Assembly: GCA_027569505.1 (NCBI GenBank)
Contig: JAPDFF010000052.1
Coordinates: 1 to 64,000, forward strand
DNA length: 64,000 bases
Source: Chloridium humicola
Lineage: Eukaryota > Ascomycota > Sordariomycetes > Chaetosphaeriales > Chaetosphaeriaceae
Direction of reading: 5' to 3'
Positions 54,852 to 64,000 of the stretch are shown here, piece after piece. The notes beneath the pieces were generated by a model. It did not search any database. It saw only the letters and a program-made list of their open reading frames with translations, and was not told the DNA's origin. The position numbers were made by a program, and so were the translations under genes. How positions within the stretch are numbered: position 1 is the stretch's first letter; each line of letters opens with the position of its first letter.

Positions 54852-57227
54852 CTACAGACCGGGAGACCGCAGCCTCGAAGGCTGGGTTTCTTGTTCTGGC
54901 TGGTCATCGGGAGTTCCTGCGCCATCGCTGTCAACATCATCTGCGATGCTTAAAGAGACGTCCGAGAAATTGTCATCGTTGGCAGGACCTAGAAGGATTG
55001 AATACAGTCAGCCTGTAATCAATAGACATGAAAAGACAAGTTGCGATTTACCTTCACTCAGTCTCAATCCCGCAAAACGCTTGCAGGTCTCTATGCCATT
55101 GCCCAGCACCTCAAGCTGCTTAGTGAGTTGCTCGCGCCGAGAACGAATGTCTTCGGGCTCTCCGGCAATGCGAGCCACTTGGTCTGCCGGCATCTTGAAG
55201 ACTGACACGGGAGACAGGATGCTCTTTAGGGCTGCCGCAAGCTTGGCTTCAATGACCTCGACAGATACATCGTCGATAAAGCGTTTCAGAGCGACCTTTT
55301 TAACATCATACCGTAAGCAACAAAACGTAATCCAAAGCAACAAAAGTGAGGGTAGGCTGACTTCGTAGTAGGCGTTCAGGCAGTCCAGGGCATCGCTGGC
55401 GGCAGAGTGCTTCACATCCGCCTCGGCACTCGCAGCCAGTGCATCAGCAACGACCTGGAGGTTGTAAGTCCCGTCCAAGCGGCAGGAATGGAGACTGTCG
55501 ACGCCGAAGTGCTGCTTCACGATGTCTTCCAGTTTCTGCTGCCTCCGTTGGCGGCGGAATTTCTCCAGCGTCTGGACAAAGTCGTGATTGTATGTAATCG
55601 GATGGCCGTTCTGGTGCGGATGCAGCAGCTCGGTGGTTTTGGCGTGCATGTCCTTGAAGATCTCGCTCATTGCCGGATCAACAACCTCGTGCTCAAGGGC
55701 CTTGGCCGCCAACGGGTCTGCGGTGTGTGCAATGACGAGCTTGATGAAGCGGCAAGCTGCTTGCCACACTTTCTCCACGTGGCGACGCACAATAGCTTCC
55801 CACGGGCGAGACTGCTCGAGGAAGAGATCAACGACAATCATCGGGCTGAAGGTGCCAGGCAGCTCACGGCCCCTGGTTCTGCGCAAGAGATACTCGACGT
55901 GCTCGATGAATTTATCCCTGGTAATTTTGATGGCATTGGGCGACTCAGCCGACACAAACTTCACGGATGGGTCGTCCGTGATTTGCCGGTAGTGGCCGTG
56001 GATGATGATGTCTTGAGCGAAGTCTTCGTTGAGATTCTGGATGATGGCCCTGAGACGCTGTTGGTAGCCCTTCTCGGTTTTGGCGTCCTCGAAGAACGGG
56101 TTGTTGATGAAGTAGTCCCCACCAACCGATGCCGTAACGAGCGCTTGGAATTCCTGGCTCGTGTGCAGTAAGTAGAGTGTCTGCGAATCTGCAGTTGCTC
56201 TCGGATCTCCCATGTCTTCGAGCTGAATCTGGCAGGATTTGGACTTCCGGTCCATCTCAGCCATCAGACTGGGAAGCTCCGAGGCAATTTGGCCTAGGAG
56301 AACTTTGCTGAGGCGACCACGGAGCTTGTCAATTCCAAGACACGAGGGTGGAAGGACGGTCCATGACCCAGAGCTGAAGAACTCGGCTTCTTCAGAATCC
56401 CGCTGGGCCAGAGTCGATGAGCCCTTTTCGGAGTCCATGTTCTTCAAGACGTGCCACCCATGGCGGAAGACAACCTGCTGATTCATGGCAAGCGAAACGT
56501 ACAACGCTTCGCTCTCACCGCCAGGGACCAGCATATCGGGTTTTGTAATGACGCCGAGGGTCCGGTTGCCGGTGGCGTCAGCTTCGCGAGCCAGCTTCAG
56601 AACGACCTGGTTGGCGAAATCGTTCTTTGCGGATACCACAGCAAGGATGATGCATCTCGACTCCTTCATGTAGGACTGAATAATGTCCTTGATGAGCTCA
56701 ACGTCGGAGCGAGACTGGTTCTTGGTTTCCGAATGGATGAGGCCCGGAAGATCGACGATGGTGAGGTGAGGGCGGTCTGGGCCGGCCACCTCGACACGAA
56801 GAATGTCCTGTGCAAAGGATCTCCCGTGTGGTGAGATGCCCATGACAGATTTGGCGCTGTCGATCAACCTTGGAAGGTCGTCAAAGCCTGCTAACTCCTC
56901 ATGAAACGCGCGGAGAAGGACCTGCTCCGTTTCGGATCGAGACTCATGAGGAATGATGGACACGCGAGCGCTGAAGTGAGATGTCCGCCGCAAGACCAAC
57001 TCAGTGGGAAAACGAGTACACAGGTTGCTCTTGACGGGGAAGGAAACACCTGAGATGGCTTCCAGGACGGAACTTTTGCCGGACGACTGGTCGCCGCAGA
57101 CGATGATCTGGGGCAAGGAGACATAGTTGTTGATGCCTTGGAGTCGGAGTCGGTCGATGGAATCCAGCAGTGCGAGCTGGTCCTCGGAACAGATCTTGCT
57201 CAAGGCTTCGCTGGTAAAGGCGGCCAT
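54852..57227 (-). CDS. Dynamin-like GTPase (Mx/dynamin superfamily)
   Basis: Exons 57227-55362, 55295-55052 and 54988-54852 give 748 residues. The GTPase domain begins LALLDSIDRLRLQGINNYVSLPQIIVCG. It has the P-loop GDQSSGKSS (45-53), the switch threonine in the RFPTELVLRR block, DLPG, and the TKPD specificity motif. The middle/stalk region follows, and the GTPase effector domain at about 600-700 (LNAYYEVALKRFIDDVSVEVIEAKL). No PH or transmembrane segment is present, as in Mx-like fungal members of unknown role. Intron 1 (55296-55361) is 66 bp, a multiple of three without stops, so an unspliced message would add 22 hydrophobic residues. The short last exon is acidic. It is a likely membrane-remodelling GTPase. 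Confidence 0.9.
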
Positions 57228-58230
57228 CTTGCCCGAATTTCTCCGAGTTGTTGGGAATCTGGAGCTGAGGATGGTTGCTGGAGAGGTGAGCAAGAGAGTG
57301 ACAGTGAAGGACGGTGATGATGATGGTGATGACGATGGATCACCTGCGCTACAAATGGGGTGGATATTGCAAATTTAAAATGCAACCAACTCGCGAGGGA
57401 TGGCTGAAGAATTCAGCGGCTCAGATCTTCGGTGCTGCTGGAGTGCGAGTCATCGGGAGAAAGCAAAAGCGCAGTCTGGCAAGATTGAGGTTTTAGCTGC
57501 ACCAATTGAACAAGAGGGACAGGTGGATTAAAGACACACTTCTCCAAAGTTACACCATTTCATTGGCGGACTAGACTATCAATATGGAGAGTTCTTGCTG
57601 AATGCTATCTGCTGCTTGCTTTTGGCAGCTGCTGTTGAACCGCAGGGTGCAACAAGCCACCGCTGAGTTGGCGCACATCTACCCCTCTTCTATCTGCGTG
57701 ACCCAGCCCAGCCAGAGATTTTTCCTAAATCAACGAACAACATCAGAAACAGCTGAACAACCCTTTGAGTTCCATCCTGGTGGTGATATTTGGTGCTGAA
57801 TCAATTGCTACACTCCCCGCGCAGTGGTGCGACAGCTGCACCTCCGCACCACAGGTATCAACTTCACAATGGGCAGGCTAAACCGAGACCAGATAAGAGC
57901 CTCTCAGACTGGGAAGTTGTCTTTCTCGGCCTTTTGTTCACTCTTGTGTGATTTCAGTTAATATCCTTTGTTCTATCAGGGAGGTTGTTACATGACTCAC
58001 ATCCCGTATTATCTCATTGTCCAGAACAGTGTCTTTTTTCAGTTACAAAAGAAATATGCTTTTAACACAAAGTCTTTGTTCAAAAAGGAGGAACTTCTTA
58101 TTGTTTCCTATCCAACTAATTCCTGACACCCAGTGATGATACTTAGGAATGTCGCTCCCGGGTGAAGTGAATGTCACTCTAGTTACCCAGAAACGAACTT
58201 GACCACATCCAAACCAACTTACAGCTAATC
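57228..58230. other. Intergenic, 1.0 kb, no gene recognised
   Basis: This is the promoter side of the dynamin-like gene; a GATGATGATGG-type repeat lies at 57313-57330 in its presumed leader. AT-rich DNA follows at about 57950-58130. Confidence 0.45.
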
Positions 58231-58794
58231 ATGCGGGCTCTCCAAGACATTGTCTGGCACTTCAATGCCAACCTCCTGCCGCTCTGCAGTCATTTTGTGC
58301 AGGTTCCTCCACACGATCGCGACGAGGTCAGACAGCAGCAGGTGCTTTTCTGCAACAGAATCTCCTGGGAAGTCATGTTCAAGCTTGAGTTTGAGGTTTA
58401 TGTCAATTCTGACGCGCTCCGGAGAGCAAGGCAGTCTCTGGTGGACCAAGTCAAGGCGATCGTCCGAGACATTCAGTGCGAGAGAAGTCGCGGAATGTGG
58501 GTGCTTGAGGGACTCGTAATCCCACCTGTCACCAACTCTGACTGGGATGTGTCTCCAATGGGGTCTTTCCCGGAGGGTCATGACATTGAGCGGGAGGTCT
58601 CCCCTTTGGGCTCGATCTCTGTTGCGTGGTGGCACGTGACCGACCACAGAGCGGTTTCATCCACCACCTTCTGCCCTGGCTTCTTTCCTTCAACAACAAG
58701 AAGATCATCAGTTTTGTCCACATTGCTGTCGTTCCTGCAACAATCTCGGAGTCGTTGGCTCACTACAGGAAGTAGGTCTCATATCCGAGTTTAG
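58231..58794 (+). CDS. Possible hypothetical protein, 187 residues
   Basis: The frame from ATG at 58231 is open for 187 codons. Its first 110 residues look protein-like, with alternating hydrophobic and charged positions (LFCNRISWEVMFKLEFEVYVNSDALRRARQSLVDQVKAIV), while the last part is Ser/Arg-rich and less convincing. No known domain is recognised. An overlapping minus-strand frame (58647-58225) exists but is less regular. It lies 18 bp from a MITE. It may be a remnant or a lineage-specific gene. Confidence 0.35.
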   Translation: MRALQDIVWHFNANLLPLCSHFVQVPPHDRDEVRQQQVLFCNRISWEVMFKLEFEVYVNSDALRRARQSLVDQVKAIVRDIQCERSRGMWVLEGLVIPPVTNSDWDVSPMGSFPEGHDIEREVSPLGSISVAWWHVTDHRAVSSTTFCPGFFPSTTRRSSVLSTLLSFLQQSRSRWLTTGSRSHIRV

Positions 58795-58812
58795 TCCAGG
58801 TAATTGGCATTA

Positions 58813-59240
58813 ACGTGCATTATCAGTGAGTGGGCCATATCAGTGAGTGGGCCACTTCAAAATCCATATATAACCCTGAAAACGCAACGCTCCTGAAACT
58901 ATCAAACTATGATAAAATTCTTTGTAACTCTGAACTTTGCTCATTTAGTCCTTGGAAATAAAGATACAACGTTATTTATTATGTTTAAGTAAAGATGTTG
59001 AGGTTAAACCCGAGTTGATCTTGGTTTTAAGAAGCTCAAGCCAGCGTTATTCTTCAACAACTAGTTAGCCTTTTTGGTATTTCCATTCCAATATCAAGTA
59101 ACTATCAGGAAGATGATATTGAAAACTGGAAACAGTTTTATTAAGGTTTGGTAGTTTCAGGAGCGTTGCGTTTTCAGGGTTATGTATGGATTTTGAAGTG
59201 GCCCACTCACTGATATGGCCCACTCACTGATAATGCACGT
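58813..59240. mobile_element. 428-bp MITE with 95-bp terminal inverted repeats and TA target duplication
   Basis: The first 95 bp (58813-58907) and the last 95 bp (59146-59240) are inverted copies with about two mismatches; ends are ACGTGCATTATC and GATAATGCACGT. TA flanks both sides (58811-58812, 59241-59242), the target of Tc1/mariner/pogo transposases. Within each inverted repeat a 17-bp unit (TATCAGTGAGTGGGCCA) is doubled, at 58821-58837 and 58838-58854. The centre is AT-rich and encodes nothing, so it must have moved with a transposase supplied elsewhere. Confidence 0.93.
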
Positions 59241-59242
59241 TA

Positions 59243-59954
59243 GCGATATTAAGAACAGTTGACAAGATATGAGAGTAAAAAATAAAAGGATACTAGGTAC
59301 TCAGGCTCTGAAAGAAACAAGCCATATTAGCCCCTTACTTCTAGATTGAAACACTTTCTTCTCTTGGTGACAGTTCTGTGGAAAGATTGTCCATGCTTGG
59401 AGTTACAATAGCCCCCCTTGCCTTCCGTTTACCTTCGAGATCGTCTCAAGTCCGGCAGTTCTTCAAGACAGACCGACAGGAGAGAATACCCCCTTGCCCC
59501 TTGCACCCGGAATTACGGTGGGGCATTGTCGATCTTGTCTCACTCAAGCAAGCTGATCAAGAAGCGCTAAACCTGTCCTGAAGTGAGATTCTGGGGTCAA
59601 AATCTTGTTCCCCCACATTCGGAAGACTTCCGACCCCTCTTCTCCTGAAGGTCGCCGACTGAAGTCCCACAAACCCACAAACAAACCAAAATAAATCAAG
59701 GTTCTGGAGACGCTTTTCAGATGAGGGTGTCGCGTGACAGGGGGTTGACGATCTTGGCCGCGTCAACACAACGGCAAGGAGAGGATGGGACACGCCGAGC
59801 ATCTAGTTCCACTTCCGGGACACCGAATCGCCGGGTCAAGCATGTGTCACCGTACAGATCGGGGTTCTTCAAAAAGCCGGCCGTCCCCTCCTCCCGTCCC
59901 CCTCGGTCCTCGGCCAGATTCCATTGAAGAAATTTACTCAGCCAAGCCGTGATC
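59243..59954. other. Intergenic, 0.7 kb, promoter side of the GMC gene
   Basis: No gene is recognised. Part of it must be the promoter and leader of the secreted flavoprotein gene. Confidence 0.4.
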
Positions 59955-61892
59955 ATGTTCCTCGGCAGACTTCTCGGCCTCGGCGTTGCCTGTGTGGCTC
60001 TCGTCCAAGCCATCGACCTCATGGGCTACGAGTATGTTGTCGTCGGCTCCGGTGCCGGTGGCGGGCCTCTCGCCGCCCGCCTGGCCTTGGCTGGCCACAA
60101 GACACTTCTGATCGAGGCCGGCGACGACCAGGGCGCCAACATCAACTACACGGTCCCCGCTTACCACGCGAAATCCTCTGAAGACGAGCATCTGTCGTGG
60201 AACTTCTTCGTCCGCCACTACACCGACGACGAGCGCCAGGCACGCGACTGGAAGACCAGTTATGACCTCCCAGATGGCAGCATTTACACCGGCCTCGACC
60301 CGCCTCCCGGGTCTAGGATGAAGGGCGTACTGTACCCCCGCACGGGGACACTCGGAGGTTGCACCGCTCACAACGCCATGGTGGCTGTCTACCCCCACCA
60401 GTCTGACTTCGAGTACATGGCTACCCTGACCGGCGACAGCTCATGGGCACCAGAAAACATGCGCAAGTACTTCCAGCGGCTGGAGAAGAAGCAGTACCTC
60501 GCGGGTCTCCCCAAAGGCCATGGCAAGGACGGCTGGCTCACGACCGAGCTCACCCCCCTGACCGTCCCCCTCAAGGACCCGCAACTCCTGGCCACGATCA
60601 CCGGTGGCGCCTTTGCCCTCGGCAACCTCACCAACCAGGTGATCAACATCGGCACTTTGTTGGCGGGCGACCTCAACGCAGACAGGGCGAGCCGCGACAC
60701 CAACCCCCACTATTATCAGATCCCCATCAGCACCAATAACGGCCAACGCACCGGCGCCCGCGAGTTTGTCGTCTCAGTCCGTGACGCCCGCAACAAAGAC
60801 GACAGCAAAAAGTACCCCCTTGATGTACGCCTCAACTGCCACGTCACCCGCGTCGTCTTCGACACCTCCGTAACCCCCCCACGGGCAACCGGCGTCGAAT
60901 TCCTCGACGGCGCCCACCTCTACCGCGCCAGCCCCATGAGCCGCTCCTCCCCGGGCGGCACCCCCGGCTCCGCCACCGCCTCCCGCGAAGTCATCATCGC
61001 CGGCGGCACCTACAACTCCCCTCAAATCCTCAAGCTCTCCGGCGTCGGCCCCGCCTCAGAACTCCAACGCTTCAACATTCCCGTCATCGCCGACCTCCCG
61101 GGCGTCGGCACCAACCTCCAAGACCACTACGAAACCACCGTCACCGCCAAAGTCCCCAAGGACTGGCCCGCGCTCAAGGGGTGCACATTCCAGTTCAACA
61201 ACACCCCCGACGCCTGTCTCGAGAAATGGCAGCACCCCATCCTCAGCGACCGCGGCACGTACGCTTCCGCCGGCCTGTCCGTCGCCATGCTCCACAAATC
61301 CTCCGTCTCCGCCGACAACACCTTCGACACGTTCGTCTTCGGCGGCCCGGTAAACTTCATGGGCTACTGGCCGGGATACTCCTACCACGCGACCGCCGAG
61401 CACGACTGGTGGAGCTGGGCCATTCTCAAAGCCCACCCGCGCAACACAGCAGGCAGCGTCACGCTGCGCTCGGCTGACCCGCTTGACATGCCTGAGATCC
61501 AGTACAACTACTTCGACACCGGCAACGGCGACTACAGCAAAGACCTGACTGCCCTAGCAGAGTCGATCGAACTGGCGCGAAGGGCGCTGAAGAGGCAGCC
61601 TGTGTGGACGAACGAGGTGTTGCCCGGGGCGGAGAAGAACACGCGCGAGGAGGTGGAGCAGTATATCAAGGATGGGACGTGGGGGCATCATGCGAGTTCG
61701 ACGTGTCCGATTGGGGTTGATGGGGATCCGATGGCGGTGTTGGATAGTAAGTTCCGGGTGAGGGGGGTAAAAGGGTTGAGGGTGGTGGACGCGTCGGTGT
61801 ATCCGAGGATTCCGGGGACGTTTACGGCAGTGTCGACGTTTATGGTGGCGGAGAAGGCGGCAGATGATATTTTGGGGGAGGTGGAGGGGTAG
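59955..61892 (+). CDS. Secreted GMC-family flavoprotein (AA3-like) with an altered second catalytic position
   Basis: This is a single exon of 645 residues. A signal peptide is visible (MFLGRLLGLGVACVALVQA). The FAD-binding start is YEYVVVGSGAGGGPLAARLA, then LLIEAGDD; RTGTLGGCTAHNAMV is the GMC signature 1 region and AGGTYNSPQILKLSGVGP is signature 2. At the active site the first histidine is present in WGHHASSTCP (His578-His579). The second catalytic His or Asn of the family appears replaced by Phe623 in the IPGTFTAVSTFM block. The enzyme is FAD dependent and extracellular; family members oxidise alcohols, sugars or aryl alcohols. With the changed residue the substrate or even the activity is open. 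Confidence 0.9.
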   Translation: MFLGRLLGLGVACVALVQAIDLMGYEYVVVGSGAGGGPLAARLALAGHKTLLIEAGDDQGANINYTVPAYHAKSSEDEHLSWNFFVRHYTDDERQARDWKTSYDLPDGSIYTGLDPPPGSRMKGVLYPRTGTLGGCTAHNAMVAVYPHQSDFEYMATLTGDSSWAPENMRKYFQRLEKKQYLAGLPKGHGKDGWLTTELTPLTVPLKDPQLLATITGGAFALGNLTNQVINIGTLLAGDLNADRASRDTNPHYYQIPISTNNGQRTGAREFVVSVRDARNKDDSKKYPLDVRLNCHVTRVVFDTSVTPPRATGVEFLDGAHLYRASPMSRSSPGGTPGSATASREVIIAGGTYNSPQILKLSGVGPASELQRFNIPVIADLPGVGTNLQDHYETTVTAKVPKDWPALKGCTFQFNNTPDACLEKWQHPILSDRGTYASAGLSVAMLHKSSVSADNTFDTFVFGGPVNFMGYWPGYSYHATAEHDWWSWAILKAHPRNTAGSVTLRSADPLDMPEIQYNYFDTGNGDYSKDLTALAESIELARRALKRQPVWTNEVLPGAEKNTREEVEQYIKDGTWGHHASSTCPIGVDGDPMAVLDSKFRVRGVKGLRVVDASVYPRIPGTFTAVSTFMVAEKAADDILGEVEG

Positions 61893-62112
61893 ATGGGGGT
61901 TGTTGAGGATTGTAACAGCAGTGGAGGAGACATGTACCTGTTATTTGGTAAAGCTAATAGTGTTAAGATCACTTGACAACAGAGATAACTGTATTCCGTA
62001 CAGAGTGATGATGAAAAGCTAAGAAAGATGGTATCACATGTTTCACCAACCCCCGAACCCCAGAACAGAAAAAGCAAACCCCATCCCAACCACCGATTCC
62101 ACCCCCCAAACC

Positions 62113-63492
62113 TCACAGCCTATCCGTAACATACAACTCCCTCGAAACCTTCCCATCCCCACCCCCCGCCTCCCTCAACGCCTCCTGACTCGTATTACTC
62201 GTATTATAACACATACACGTCGCCTCATACCCCCCAATCTCAGGCTGCAGCCTCAACACCGTCTTATCATACCCCTGCTTTGACGGCTTCGGCGCGGCAA
62301 TACTGATATTCGTCAGCGCCTCCGCGCGCTGCGAGAACGACTTCTTGACCGATATCCGCCCGCGCCCGCCCATCTCCAGGTCGCGGTCTTTGTTGTTGCT
62401 GCTGCTGTTCTTGTACCCGGCCGACCCCGGCATCGACGGGCTGGTGGCCCACCCGAGCTTGTAGCCGACCTGGCGGATGAGGGGTTGGAGAGTGGCGAGG
62501 CCGCCGGCGGCGATGGCTAGACCTTGCTCGACTGTGGACCATATGGCGACGTCGACGGTGTCGTAGAGGAAGTCGTCGGAGGCGATGAGCCGCATGTAAG
62601 GGAGGCGGACGACGATGGCGGCGCTGGCGCTGGTTGGGAAGAGGTAGGGTCAGTTGGGTGTTGGAAAGGGGGGAAGGGAAACAGGGGCGAGGGAAGAGGA
62701 AGAAAGGGGAAAGAGAAAGTGAAGACCTACATGCACCCCAACCCCATCAAAATAGCCAACCCAATCTTAGCTTTCCTCTTCATATGCAAACCATGGACAA
62801 TCCACGCCGGCAGCAGGGCAAAGGTAAAGTCGGTGACAATATTGATGGCGCTGAACAAGATAGCCAGAGCAATGACAACCTTGTCCGGGACGCAAGTTCC
62901 GGTCTGGGAGTATTTGTTCCAGAAGAAACTGACTGGCCAGCACTGGAAGATGCAGGCAAAGAAGAACGTCAGGCAGCTGATGAGGGTTACTGTGACAGCA
63001 ACTGCTAGAATATACTTGTGCACCCGGTTGACGATGACGCGCCGGAAGAAGAAGGCGATGGACACCTTGGCGAGGGACATTGTGACGGCGTAGGAGGGGT
63101 AGCAGAGCCACCACCACTGGCAGAGTGTTAGCGTTTGTAGCTTTGTGTGGATGGTGTGTTGACGGGTACTTACTTTCCTGGCTTCCGCGTTGGACTCCTC
63201 GGAAAGCTCCCAGACATGATTGCCTGTTCCGTTGGCGACGCCTGAGAGGGAGAAGGTGCAGTAGAAGATGAAGGAGATCTGGAGCTGGTCAGTGGCTGTC
63301 AACCGCGGCATGATTTCCGGGAGAGCAACATACTGTGGCACAGGCCATGAGCCAGTCATCGACGCCAAAGGCCTTGATCATGCGGATGCGGACATAGCAT
63401 CGCAGGGCGGTGACCGTTGTGGCGAGAACCATGAACGAGATGTTGACGCCGGCGAGCGGGGCGGCGCGCGCCACGATGTGAGACACGGTCAT
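62113..63492 (-). CDS. Rhodopsin-like seven-helix membrane protein (fungal PTH11/SAT4-type)
   Basis: Exons 63492-63334, 63278-63174, 63116-62731 and 62629-62113 give 388 residues. The order is that of the fungal rhodopsin-domain family: ALRCYVRIRMIKAFGVDDWLMA after helix 1, SYAVTMSLAKVSIAFFFRR in helix 3, FQCWPVSFFW with GTC in the next loop, and INIVTDFTFALLPAWIVHGLHM in helix 5. VDVAIWSTVEQGLAIAAGGLATLQPL carries helix 7. The hydrophilic 120-residue tail is cytosolic and Ser/Asn-rich. Some members sense host surfaces (PTH11); most are uncharacterised. No CFEM domain is present. Confidence 0.9.
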
Positions 63493-64000
63493 GATGAGGT
63501 GTCTCTTTTCCCGTTGAGTAAAGTTAAGTTTCAAGAAAAGGTTGGGGTGATGGCAATATCAGTTCGTTTAGTCTGTCTCGGCACACAGGGGCTCCAGGTC
63601 AAGGCAGCCAGCTGCTCGGGTCTGGATAATATGGTGCTAACAAGGGACGGACTGTATGACTGGAAATGGATCTGGACTCCGAAATGGCCGAGAGGATACT
63701 GGGACTTTAAGAAAGACGGTTGAGCTCAGTGACATCCTCAATGTCGGGTTTCTGCCCCCCATTATGCTCATCTGAGGAAAGGTAGGCGAAGACTCGTCAG
63801 AAGACCCTCTCTTCAACCCAGGGAATGTGCTACAGCGAATCAAGAATCGATAGATACTGCACCCGCACAGACCTTTGCCCTCTCTTCTCGACACCAGCAT
63901 GAAACAAGCGAAAGCTGGTGCTCGAGGTGAGGCAGGAGAGCACGTGAAAGCGGGGATGAGTTGGGAATGCCCAGCCTATTGCCACTTAAGGACCTGGGGT
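63493..64000. other. Window end, no gene recognised
   Basis: This is the promoter side of the rhodopsin-like gene. Small ORFs on both strands show no motif. Confidence 0.4.

Noticed and set aside
55296..55361. Treating the dynamin gene as unspliced through the VSLPSLLLLW segment
   Set aside because: The segment is absent from the family pattern, and removing it with a GT...AG intron gives a continuous effector domain.
1..64000. CRISPR array, rRNA or plasmid origin
   Set aside because: No regularly spaced direct repeats with unique spacers and no rRNA motif were seen, and the gene structure is plainly eukaryotic.

Overview
The window is nuclear DNA of a filamentous ascomycete (Pezizomycotina, probably a sordariomycete; species not identifiable by reading). 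The evidence is short spliceosomal introns (about 48-80 bp, GTAAGT/GTATGT-type donors, CAG/TAG acceptors), GC-rich coding sequence, fungal protein families (Zn2Cys6 regulator, Dal5-type transporter, PTH11/rhodopsin-like membrane protein, GMC oxidoreductase) and transposons carrying the mark of repeat-induced point mutation (RIP: TpA-rich, with TAG/TAA where Trp/Gln codons are expected).

Region 1 (1-12386) is a nested transposon graveyard. It holds two copies of one Ty3/gypsy chromovirus in opposite orientation, a 5'-truncated Tad-like LINE with two further 3'-end fragments, a broken pogo/Fot-type DNA transposon, and a second, heavily mutated gypsy element with gag, RT, RNase H, integrase and chromodomain remnants and a 3' LTR. 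Three solo LTRs and one LINE stub have readable target-site duplications. Removing them on paper restores the reading frames of their hosts, so the order of events can be read.

Region 2 (12566-25795) starts only 180 bp beyond the transposon block and looks like a small metabolic neighbourhood. It has a cytochrome P450 divergent from a fused cytochrome b5/b5-reductase (a plausible electron donor), a 3-hydroxyacyl-CoA dehydrogenase fused to a YWTD beta-propeller, an intron-containing tRNA-Arg, and a TauD-type dioxygenase divergent from a Dal5-type MFS transporter.

Region 3 (26301-63492) is mostly conserved single-copy genes: ribose-5-phosphate isomerase, a Zn2Cys6 regulator behind a 3.6-kb gene-free stretch, a Yvc1-type vacuolar TRP channel, a large AAA ATPase, METTL16-type RNA methyltransferase, XAP5/FAM50, a small membrane protein, an NAD(P)-binding Rossmann protein, a coiled-coil protein, an SH3 protein convergent with a dynamin-like GTPase, a 428-bp MITE, a secreted GMC-family flavoprotein and a rhodopsin-like seven-helix membrane protein. 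Exon junctions given here were set by hand from splice motifs and phase; every multi-exon model closes to a whole number of codons.
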